Part shown: one piece after another, positions 56,714-64,000 of the stretch
Layout: each line of letters starts with the position of its first letter
How positions within the stretch are numbered: the first letter of the stretch is position 1
NCBI RefSeq assembly: GCF_019931575.1
Contig: NZ_CP082923.1
Coordinates: 2,232,001-2,296,000 of the forward strand
Source of the DNA: Caulobacter segnis
Lineage (GTDB): Bacteria > Pseudomonadota > Alphaproteobacteria > Caulobacterales > Caulobacteraceae
Direction: 5' to 3'
Length of the DNA: 64,000 bases
Made by a program: the position numbers and the translations under genes
Notes under the pieces: generated by a model
Told to the model about the DNA's origin: nothing
Seen by the model: only the letters and a program-made list of their open reading frames with translations
The model's database searches: none

Positions 56714-59700
56714 ATGCGTATCGATCGCCGCGGTTTCCTGACCACCAGCCTGGGCGTCGCCGCCGCCACGGGCCTGACGCCGGCCGTGGGCCTGGCCGCC
56801 GAGCCGTCCCTGGCCATTCCCGACGACGGCTGGTCGCTGTGGATCGACCGGGACGCGGCCTGGAAGGATGACGTCATCCACCTACCGGGGACGTTCGAGC
56901 TGGCCAAGCTGCCCGTGAACCCGCCAACCGGCGGCTGGCGCGCGCTGGGCTCGGGCGAGGCGATCAAGGTCAACCTGCCGACCACGGTCGAAGAGCATTT
57001 CTGGGGCGCGTTCGGCACGCGGCCCTACGGCGCCGACGAGTATCGCTACGCCGAGGACGACGACGTGCCGCGCTATGGCGCCTACAAGGGCGTGTCGTGG
57101 TGGAGCCGGACGATCGACATCCCGGCCTCGGCCAAGGGCCAGCGGGTGATGCTGAACATCCGCGGCGCGCGGATGCGGGCCGAGGTGTTCCTGAACGAGC
57201 GGCTGGTCGGCTACTCGATCATGTCGGAACTGCCGATCGCCTGCGATCTCTCCGAGGCTATGCGGCCCGGCGAGGCCAACCAGCTGTCGATCCGCATCAC
57301 CAATCCCGGCGGCCGCTTCGACTGGCGCGATTCCACGACCATGATGTGGGGCAAGCTGCGGTTCTTCGCTTCGCACGGCTTTGGCGGTCTCGACCGGGGC
57401 ATGACCCTGAGCGTCCACCCGCGCGCGGCGCGGATCGATGACGCCTGGGTGTTGAACACGCCCAATCCGCGCCAGGTCACCGGCTTCATGGAAGTGGTGC
57501 TCGATAGGCCGCTACCGAAGGCGGGTCTCGACAGGCTGAAAACCAAGGCCGCTGTCGCGCTGACTGACGACAAGGGCGCGCCCGTGGCGGCGACGACCAT
57601 GATCGAGGCCGTCGAGGCGCTGGACGAGCGCCGCCTGCGGGTCCGCTTCTCGGTCGCCGCGCCGAACGCCTCGCTGTGGGACTTGAAGACGCCCATCCTG
57701 CACCGGCTGCGCTTCCGCTGGACCGAGGCCAAGGGCGTGGTCGACACGCGCGAGGTTCGCTTCGGCTTCCGCTGGTTCGGCGTCGACGGGGTCGGGACCG
57801 ACGCCCTGCTGCGCCTGAACGGCCGCCGCGTGCGGCTCTATTCGGCGATCTCCTGGGGCTATTGGGGCTTCAACGGCCTGTGGCCGACGCCGGAACTGGC
57901 CCGGCGCGAGGTCACCTCGGCGCACAAGCTGGGCCTGAACGCGCTGCACTTCCACCGCAACGTCGGCAAGCCCGAGGTGTTCGACGCGATGGACGAGATG
58001 GGCCTGCTGCGGGTGATGGAGCCCGGTGGGGGGCGTCACGCCATCGGCCGCGACCTCAAGCCCGGCGAGACGCTGTCCGAGGCCGACGCCTTCAGTCGCG
58101 CCTTCCTGGTCGAGAAGTGCAAGGCCATGGTCCGCGCATTCCGCTCGCGGCCATCGCTAGTGCAGTACACCCTGCAGAACGAGATCGGCGCCAACCTGGC
58201 CAATCCCGACGTCCAGGCTGTGCTGAAGGCCATGCACGACCTGGACCCCAGCCGGGCGGTCGTGCTGAACGACGGCTTCGTCAAGCGTGGCGCGGCCCAG
58301 GCCATGTACCTGCCGTACAACGACCACTACTACCGCTCGGACGTCGAGGAATGGGGCGGCTGGTGGGTCGAGCACCAGGGGGCCGGCGACCAGTGGTACG
58401 ACAAGTTCTACCGCTCCAAGGACGACTACATCCACATGCAGAAGGGCAAGCCCTTCATCGTCGAGTTCGGCGAGATGCAGGGCTGCGCCACGGCTGACAA
58501 CCACGAGGCCATGGTCGTGGAGATCCTGGCCAGGGGCGGCAAGAGCTACGACCTGCAGGACCACAAGGACATCGTCGCGGCGACCAACAGTTATATCGAG
58601 CGGTGGGGCTTCAAGTCGGCCTTTCCGACCAGCGAGGCGCTGTTCCTGTCGGTGGGGCGCAAGGTCTATGAGTCCTGGCGCAACTACCTGGAGAACATCC
58701 GCCTGGGCGAGACCGTCGACGTGGCGGCGATCTCGGGCTGGGAAAGCACCGCGATCGAGAACCATTCGGGCATCGTCGACGTCCTGCGCGGCTTCAAGGC
58801 CGATCCAATCCTGATGAGCCAGGCTCTACGGCCGGTCATGGCGATCGCCAAGCCCCGGGCTTTGGCCTATGCGGCCGGCGAGACCGCCGAGCTGGACATC
58901 TGGCTTTTCAACGACAGCGGCCAGGCCGCGACGGGCGACGTCGTGCTGAGCCTGGTGGGCGAGGGCGGTCAGGCCCAGGAGCTGGGCCGCTGGCCCGCGC
59001 CGGCCCAGACGCCGGACCAACTGAGCTATCTGCTGACCGAGCGCTTCCGAACGCCGGCCCTGACCCGTGAGGGACTCAACACGATCCGCGTGACGTTCGG
59101 CGACGTCGTGTCCGATCGCGAGATCTGGGTGACGGCCGAGGCGCCCAAGCCCGTCAAGCCGATCAGGATCGGCGTCTCGGGGATCGCCAGGAGCCTGCGG
59201 GAACAGTTGCTGGCCCTGCCGAACGTGATGGTCGAGGACTTCAAGCCGGGCGTGCGCTACGCCGGCATCGTCGCTTCGGGCCTGAAGACCGACGAGATCG
59301 TCCGGCGTCAGGTCGGCGAGCAGACCGGCCTTGAGGCCCAGCCCAAGAAGGGCGAGAAGCCGGTGGTCGTCCTGGGCGAGCTGCCGCCCGAGGTGCTGGC
59401 CGCCGCCAAGGCCGGTGCGCCGCTGCTGGCCATAGTCCAGGAAGACGGCCTGGCCGACGGCGTCGCCAAGCAGCTCTCGGGCCTGGGTCTCTTCGACTAT
59501 GCCGGCCAAGTCGGTGGCCTGCGCGCGCCGTGGATGGGCAACTGGAACTATGTGCGAGCGCATTCGACCTTCGCCGGCCTGCCGGCCGACATGGCCATGA
59601 GCGTGCTGCACCAAGTCGAGGGACAGCCCTCGAACGGCCTGATCATTGACGGCCAAGGCGTCGACGTTATCGCCGGCTACAGCCGCGACCACGACCGCAA

Positions 59701-59833
59701 GAACGGCGCGGCCAGCTTCGTCGTCCGCAAGGACAAGGCCCGCGTGCTTGTTCACCGCCTGCCGGACATGGTGGGGCCGCTTCAGCGGCGCTGGTTGGCC
59801 AACGCGGTCGGCTGGCTGGCGACCGACGCCTGA
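56714..59833 (+). CDS. GH2-like exported glycosidase with amidotransferase-like C-terminal region
   Basis: 1039-residue protein with a twin-arginine leader (IDRRGFLTTSLGVAAATG). Residues about 120-235 form the galactose-binding-like jelly roll (SWWSRTIDIPASAKGQRVMLNIRGARMRAEVFLNERLVG), 240-360 an immunoglobulin-like domain, and 365-690 the TIM barrel. Acid/base Glu490 lies in VQYTLQNEIG and the probable nucleophile is Glu584 in PFIVEFGEM. Residues about 790-1039 do not belong to the normal GH2 plan. GH2 members are beta-galactosidases, glucuronidases or mannosidases; the sequence deviates enough that I cannot choose. Operon context points to a pectin side chain. Confidence 0.78.
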   Translation: MRIDRRGFLTTSLGVAAATGLTPAVGLAAEPSLAIPDDGWSLWIDRDAAWKDDVIHLPGTFELAKLPVNPPTGGWRALGSGEAIKVNLPTTVEEHFWGAFGTRPYGADEYRYAEDDDVPRYGAYKGVSWWSRTIDIPASAKGQRVMLNIRGARMRAEVFLNERLVGYSIMSELPIACDLSEAMRPGEANQLSIRITNPGGRFDWRDSTTMMWGKLRFFASHGFGGLDRGMTLSVHPRAARIDDAWVLNTPNPRQVTGFMEVVLDRPLPKAGLDRLKTKAAVALTDDKGAPVAATTMIEAVEALDERRLRVRFSVAAPNASLWDLKTPILHRLRFRWTEAKGVVDTREVRFGFRWFGVDGVGTDALLRLNGRRVRLYSAISWGYWGFNGLWPTPELARREVTSAHKLGLNALHFHRNVGKPEVFDAMDEMGLLRVMEPGGGRHAIGRDLKPGETLSEADAFSRAFLVEKCKAMVRAFRSRPSLVQYTLQNEIGANLANPDVQAVLKAMHDLDPSRAVVLNDGFVKRGAAQAMYLPYNDHYYRSDVEEWGGWWVEHQGAGDQWYDKFYRSKDDYIHMQKGKPFIVEFGEMQGCATADNHEAMVVEILARGGKSYDLQDHKDIVAATNSYIERWGFKSAFPTSEALFLSVGRKVYESWRNYLENIRLGETVDVAAISGWESTAIENHSGIVDVLRGFKADPILMSQALRPVMAIAKPRALAYAAGETAELDIWLFNDSGQAATGDVVLSLVGEGGQAQELGRWPAPAQTPDQLSYLLTERFRTPALTREGLNTIRVTFGDVVSDREIWVTAEAPKPVKPIRIGVSGIARSLREQLLALPNVMVEDFKPGVRYAGIVASGLKTDEIVRRQVGEQTGLEAQPKKGEKPVVVLGELPPEVLAAAKAGAPLLAIVQEDGLADGVAKQLSGLGLFDYAGQVGGLRAPWMGNWNYVRAHSTFAGLPADMAMSVLHQVEGQPSNGLIIDGQGVDVIAGYSRDHDRKNGAASFVVRKDKARVLVHRLPDMVGPLQRRWLANAVGWLATDA

Positions 59834-59859
59834 GACCAAGAACAAGAGGGAGGGCTACC

Positions 59860-61089
59860 ATGATCACCCGTCGCGACACCCTGCTGGCCGCCGCCCTGGC
59901 GGCCACGCCTGGCCTCGCCCTGGCCTCGCCCCGCAAGGCGCCGTTCGAGCGCCTGGGCTGGGCCGGCAAGACGCCCGGCGGCGACGCCGGCAAGGTGATC
60001 CGGGTCAAGACCCTGGCCGGCGGCGGTCCGGGCTCGCTGCGGGAAGCTATCGCCGCCAAGGGGCCGCGCACGATCGTGTTCGACGTCGGCGGGGTGATCG
60101 ACCTGGCGCGTCACAGCCTCAAGGTCACCGAGCCGTTCTTGACCATCGCCGGCGAGACCGCGCCGTCGCCGGGGATCACCCTGATCAAGGGCAGCCTGGC
60201 CATCGAGAGTCACGACGTCATCATCCGTCACATCCGCGTGCGCGCCGGCCGCGACGGCGAACCCAGCAAGAGCGGCTGGGAGGTTGACGGCATCACCTGC
60301 TGGAAGGCGCGCGACGTCATCGTCGACCACTGCTCGACCAGCTGGGCCACGGACGAGAACCTGTCGGCCTCGGGCCCGCGCTTCTCAGGTGGCGAGGATC
60401 CGGCCGGTTGGCGCGATGGGACCTCGCACCGCATCACCTTCAGCAACAACATCGTCGCCGAAGGCCTGTCGAACGCCAGCCACGTGAAGGGCGAGCACTC
60501 CAAGGGCAGCCTGATCCACGACAACGCCTACGAGGTGCTGATCGCGCGGAACCTCTACGCCCACAATCGCGAGCGCAACCAGCTGTTCAAGGGCGGGGTC
60601 GAGGCGGTGACGGTGAACAACCTGATCTACGACCCCGGCACGCGCTGCATGCACTACGCCCTGAACGCCAGCGAGTGGGTCGGCCACCAATGGCGCGTCG
60701 GCCAGTTGGCCATCGCTGGCAATGTGGTGAAGGGCGGGGCCTCGACGCGGCCGGACCTGCCGTTCCTGATTGTCGAGGGGCAGGGGGATCTGGAGCTCTA
60801 TGCCTTCGACAACCCGGCCCACTACGCCGACGGGACCGAGATGCCGCCAGTGCGGATCCTCAACACCGACCCGTTCCCGAAGATCAAGCATCTGACCAAG
60901 CCGCCGTTCTGGCCGGCGGGGCTGAAGCTGATGCCGTCCAGCCAGGTCGAGGCCCATGTCCTGGCCAATGCCGGGGCGCGGCCGTGGGACCGCGACGCCG
61001 TCGACCGTCGGATCGTCCGCGAGGTGAAGGCGGGTACGGGGCGGGTCATCGACGACGAGCAGGAGGTCGGCGGCTATCCGAAGGGCTGA
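59860..61089 (+). CDS. Pectate lyase family 1 (PL1)
   Basis: 409-residue exported beta-helix lyase that cleaves de-esterified galacturonan by beta-elimination with calcium. Leader ITRRDTLLAAALAATPGLALA, then AGGGPGSLREAIAAKGPRTIVFDVGGVIDL, the strand VIIRHIRVRAGRDG, the calcium/aspartate region DVIVDHCSTSWATDENLS and RITFSNNIVAEGL, and NLYAHNRERNQLFKGG. It is the last gene of the five-gene pectin operon, with GAGGGAGGG before its ATG. Confidence 0.9.
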   Translation: MITRRDTLLAAALAATPGLALASPRKAPFERLGWAGKTPGGDAGKVIRVKTLAGGGPGSLREAIAAKGPRTIVFDVGGVIDLARHSLKVTEPFLTIAGETAPSPGITLIKGSLAIESHDVIIRHIRVRAGRDGEPSKSGWEVDGITCWKARDVIVDHCSTSWATDENLSASGPRFSGGEDPAGWRDGTSHRITFSNNIVAEGLSNASHVKGEHSKGSLIHDNAYEVLIARNLYAHNRERNQLFKGGVEAVTVNNLIYDPGTRCMHYALNASEWVGHQWRVGQLAIAGNVVKGGASTRPDLPFLIVEGQGDLELYAFDNPAHYADGTEMPPVRILNTDPFPKIKHLTKPPFWPAGLKLMPSSQVEAHVLANAGARPWDRDAVDRRIVREVKAGTGRVIDDEQEVGGYPKG

Positions 61090-61133
61090 GCGCCGAGTAG
61101 CGCGGCGGCGCGCTTCCGGCTAAGACCCGCGCC

Positions 61134-62771
61134 ATGCTGCGTATTTCGGAATTGAAGCTGCCGCTCGGCCATCCGCCGGAGGCCATGGCGCCGGCCATTG
61201 TCGAGCGCCTCGGCATCGCGCCCGAGGACCTGCTGAGCCATGGGGTCGCCCGGCGCGCCCACGACGCGCGCCGCAAGTCGGCGATCCTGATGGTCTATTC
61301 GGTCGACGTCGAACTGCGCGACGAGGCCGAGGTGCTGCGCCGCTTCGAGGGCGACCACCATGTGCGCGTCACGCCCGACACCGATTACAGGTTCGTGGCC
61401 AAGGCGCCGGAAGGCTTCGACGGCCCACGCCCGGTGGTCATCGGCGCCGGCCCCTGCGGCCTGTTCGCCGGCCTGATCCTGGCCCAGATGGGCCTCAAGC
61501 CGATCATCGTCGATCGCGGCAAGGTCGTGCGCGAACGAACCAAGGACACCTGGGACCTGTGGCGCAAGAGCGAGCTGAACCCGGAATCCAACGTCCAGTT
61601 CGGCGAGGGCGGGGCGGGGACCTTCTCGGACGGCAAGCTGTACAGCCAGATCAAGGACCCGCGCTTTCTGGGCCGCAAGGTGCTGGAGGAGTTCGTCGCG
61701 GCCGGCGCGCCGGAAGAGATCCTGACAGAGGCTCACCCGCACATCGGCACCTTCCGCCTGGTGCACATGGTCGAGCAGATGCGCGCGCTCATCGAGAGCC
61801 TGGACGGCGAGTATCGCTGGCGGCACAAGGTCGAGGACTTCGACATCGAGGTCGCCGCCGACGGCGCGCGCCAGCTGAAGGGGCTGCATATCGCCGGGGA
61901 AGGCTACCTGCCGGCCCGTCACGTGGTCATGGCCCTGGGCCATAGCGCGCGCGACACCTTCCAGGTGCTCTATGATCGCGGCGTCCACATCGAGGCCAAG
62001 CCGTTCTCGATCGGGGTGCGGATCGAGCATCCGCAGTCGTGGATGGATAAGGCCCGGTTCGGGGCCTGCGCCGGCCACCCCGATCTGGGCGCGGCCGACT
62101 ACAGCCTGTCGCACCACTGCAAGAACGGCCGCACGGTCTACAGCTTCTGCATGTGTCCGGGCGGCACGGTGGTTGCAGCGACGTCGGAGCCCGGACGGGT
62201 CGTGACCAACGGCATGAGCCAGTATTCCCGCAACGAGCGGAACGCCAATTCCGGCTTCGTCGTCGGCATCGATCCCGAGCGTGACTATCCGGGTCATCCG
62301 CTGGCGGGCGTCGAGTTCCAGCGCAAGTGGGAGAGCCTGGCCTATGTCGCCGGCGGCTCCAGCTACAAGGCGCCGGGCCAGAAGGTCGGCGACTTCATGG
62401 TCGGCCAGCCGTCGACGGAATTCGGCGAGGTCCTGCCGTCCTACAAGCCGGGCGTGACCCCGACGGACCTGTCGGCCTGCCTGCCGGACTTCGTGATCGA
62501 GGCGATGCGCGAGGCCTTGCCGGTGTTCGGTCGCCAGATCGCCGGCTACGACCATCCGGACGTCATCCTGACTGGCGTCGAGACCCGGACGTCCTCGCCG
62601 ATCCGGATCACGCGGGGCAAGGACTTCCAGAGCCTGAACACCGCCGGCCTGTTCCCGGCCGGCGAGGGCGCGGGCTATGCTGGCGGCATCCTCTCGGCGG
62701 CGGTGGACGGCATCAAGGTCGCCGAGGCGGTGGGGCGCGCCTACATGGCCGAGGGGCTGATCCCGGCCTAG
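61134..62771 (+). CDS. FAD-dependent dehydrogenase (COG2509-like)
   Basis: 545-residue flavoprotein. An N-terminal domain of about 95 residues (LRISELKLPLGHPPEAMAPAIVERLGI) with a ferredoxin-like pattern precedes the FAD motif VVIGAGPCGLFAGLILAQMGLKPIIVDRG; then NPESNVQFGEGGAGTFSDGKLYS, VMALGHSARDTFQVLYDRGVHIEAKPFSIGVRIEHPQ, CMCPGGTVVAATSEPGRVVTNGMS and the C-terminal GLFPAGEGAGYAGGILSAAVDGIK. This is the widely conserved NAD(P)/FAD-dependent oxidoreductase group of unknown physiological reaction. It is transcribed after the pectin operon but 44 bases separate them; it is probably unrelated. Confidence 0.85.
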   Translation: MLRISELKLPLGHPPEAMAPAIVERLGIAPEDLLSHGVARRAHDARRKSAILMVYSVDVELRDEAEVLRRFEGDHHVRVTPDTDYRFVAKAPEGFDGPRPVVIGAGPCGLFAGLILAQMGLKPIIVDRGKVVRERTKDTWDLWRKSELNPESNVQFGEGGAGTFSDGKLYSQIKDPRFLGRKVLEEFVAAGAPEEILTEAHPHIGTFRLVHMVEQMRALIESLDGEYRWRHKVEDFDIEVAADGARQLKGLHIAGEGYLPARHVVMALGHSARDTFQVLYDRGVHIEAKPFSIGVRIEHPQSWMDKARFGACAGHPDLGAADYSLSHHCKNGRTVYSFCMCPGGTVVAATSEPGRVVTNGMSQYSRNERNANSGFVVGIDPERDYPGHPLAGVEFQRKWESLAYVAGGSSYKAPGQKVGDFMVGQPSTEFGEVLPSYKPGVTPTDLSACLPDFVIEAMREALPVFGRQIAGYDHPDVILTGVETRTSSPIRITRGKDFQSLNTAGLFPAGEGAGYAGGILSAAVDGIKVAEAVGRAYMAEGLIPA

Positions 62772-62789
62772 AGGGCGCGCCCGCGGGCC

Positions 62790-63863
62790 TTATTCGGCCA
62801 ACTCGCTGACCTGCTCAAGCGTCGGATAGTCGGTATAGCCCTTGGCGTCGGAGCCGTAGAACGTCGCGAAGTCGGGCGCGTTCAGCGGCGCGCGCTTTTG
62901 TAGGCGTTCCACGAGGTCCGGATTGGCGATGTAGGCCTTGCCGAACATCACCGCGTCGGCCTTGCCGGTTGCGATCGCAGCGTTGGCGCTGTCGAGGTCG
63001 AACTTCTCGTTGGCGAAGTAGAGCCCGCCGAACGCGGCCTTCAGCGCCGGACCCAGGCTGTCGGCGGCCTCGTATTCACGGGCCGAGACGAAGGCGATCT
63101 TACGCTCGCCCAGGGCCTTGGCGACGTAGCCGAAGGTGGCGGCCAGGTTGCTGTCGCCCATCGAGTGGCTGTCGGCGCGCGGGGCCAGGTGGACGCCGAC
63201 GCGACCGGCGCCCCACACGGAGACAACCGCGTCGACGACTTCCAGCAGCAGGCGGGCGCGGTTCTCGATCGAGCCGCCATACTGGTCGGTGCGAGTGTTG
63301 GAGCCGTCCTGCAGGAACTGGTCGAGCAGGTAGCCGTTGGCGCCGTGGATCTGCACGCCGTCGAAACCGGCGGCCTTGGCGTTCTGGGCGCCCTTGCGGA
63401 AGGCCTCGACGACGCCGGCGACTTCCTCGGTCGAGAGGGCGCGCGGCGTGGGGTAGGGGCGTTCGGGGCGCAGCAGGCTGACATGGCCCTTGGCGGCGAT
63501 GGCGCTGGGGGCGACGGGCAGCTCGCCGTTCAGGTGCGACGGGTCGGAGATCCGGCCCACGTGCCAGATCTGCATAAAGATGCGGCCGCCCTTGTCATGC
63601 ACGGCCTTGGTGACCTGCTTCCAGCCTTCCGTCTGGTCCTGCGACCAGATGCCAGGCACGCCGGCGTAGCCTACGCCCTGCGGCGTCACCGGCACGCCTT
63701 CGGTGATCAGCAGGCCCGCCGAGGCGCGCTGGCCGTAGTACTCGGCCATCAGGGCGTTGGGGATCTGGGTCGGGCCGGCGCGCAGCCGGGTCAGCGGCGC
63801 CATGACGACGCGGTTGGGCAGGGTAAGCTCGCCGACGCGCAGCGGGTCGAACAGGTTGGGCAT
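62790..63863 (-). CDS. Old Yellow Enzyme-family alkene reductase (NemA-like)
   Basis: 357-residue FMN-dependent ene-reductase that reduces activated C=C bonds of enals, enones, maleimides or nitro compounds. Motifs: LFDPLRVGELTLPNRVVMAPLTRLRA, the FMN/active-site segment FMQIWHVGRISDPSH, the His-Asn pair in GVQIHGANGYLLDQFLQDGSN, DQYGGSIENRARLLLEVVDAV and the C-terminal DAVMFGKAYIANPDL. It is convergent with the FAD dehydrogenase. Upstream (63864-64000) there is a purine-rich leader and nothing else I can support before the window ends. Confidence 0.92.
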   Translation of the reverse strand: MPNLFDPLRVGELTLPNRVVMAPLTRLRAGPTQIPNALMAEYYGQRASAGLLITEGVPVTPQGVGYAGVPGIWSQDQTEGWKQVTKAVHDKGGRIFMQIWHVGRISDPSHLNGELPVAPSAIAAKGHVSLLRPERPYPTPRALSTEEVAGVVEAFRKGAQNAKAAGFDGVQIHGANGYLLDQFLQDGSNTRTDQYGGSIENRARLLLEVVDAVVSVWGAGRVGVHLAPRADSHSMGDSNLAATFGYVAKALGERKIAFVSAREYEAADSLGPALKAAFGGLYFANEKFDLDSANAAIATGKADAVMFGKAYIANPDLVERLQKRAPLNAPDFATFYGSDAKGYTDYPTLEQVSELAE

Positions 63864-64000
63864 AGAAGACTGTCCCTCAGGAAAGGGGCGCCGACCCTCC
63901 GTCGGCGTCTGCGCAGCTATCTGGGGGTGTCGCGCCCTATCGCAACCGCAACAGGATCTATTTCGTCTGAAAGGGAGGCGGTGAAAATCTGAAAATCTAA

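Overview
The window is a high-GC chromosomal segment of an aerobic, oligotrophic alphaproteobacterium, most likely a Caulobacter relative (Caulobacterales). This rests on four TonB-dependent receptors (TBDRs), the dense GTG/ATGA-coupled gene packing, oxidative (non-phosphorylating) sugar pathways, and a dehydratase resembling Caulobacter XylD. I see no rRNA, tRNA, CRISPR array, transposase, prophage gene or plasmid origin. The segment reads as two large nutrient-acquisition regions between ordinary metabolic genes.

Left edge (1-2376): the 3' end of ilvD with a terminator, then a drug/sugar-efflux type MFS transporter.

Organosulfur region (2380-27490): (i) a minus-strand operon of a TBDR, a cysteine-dioxygenase-like cupin, a four-domain rhodanese, a glutathione transferase, a luciferase-like FMN monooxygenase and a flavin reductase; (ii) a minus-strand ssu-like ABC operon (permease, ATPase, DszC-like flavoenzyme, D-2-hydroxyacid dehydrogenase, class II aldolase, substrate-binding lipoprotein), divergent from a LysR regulator; (iii) an FAD/NAD(P)-binding protein; (iv) a plus-strand operon of a TBDR, an SsuA-like binding lipoprotein, an AprA-like flavoprotein, an AprB-like two-cluster ferredoxin, a thioredoxin-fold peroxiredoxin-like protein and an NtaA/DszA-type monooxygenase; (v) a third TBDR. 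The receptors would carry scarce organosulfur compounds over the outer membrane, the ABC system over the inner membrane, and the flavin-dependent enzymes would release sulfite or thiols. Similar short elements recur in the promoter regions of this section.

Plant cell-wall sugar region (28088-61089): an L-arabinose/D-galactose oxidative set (mutarotase, sugar 1-dehydrogenase, AraD1/GguC protein, GntR regulator, IlvD/Edd dehydratase) with GH127 and GH51 arabinofuranosidases and an MFS symporter, apparently tied together by a common operator. Next is an L-fucose-type oxidative operon (FucP symporter, Zn-dehydrogenase, lactonase, IclR regulator, aldo/keto reductase, split UxaA-type dehydratase, SDR, mutarotase) whose gene content resembles the Campylobacter fucose locus. 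Then comes an ECF sigma/FecR/STN-TBDR signalling set, divergent from a secreted pectin operon (rhamnogalacturonan acetylesterase, GH95, pectin methylesterase, GH2-like enzyme, PL1 lyase). Together these would strip arabinose, fucose and methyl/acetyl groups from pectin and hemicellulose and oxidise the released sugars.

Right edge (61134-63863): an FAD-dependent dehydrogenase and a convergent Old Yellow Enzyme-type alkene reductase. All functions are read from sequence motifs and context; no database search was possible.
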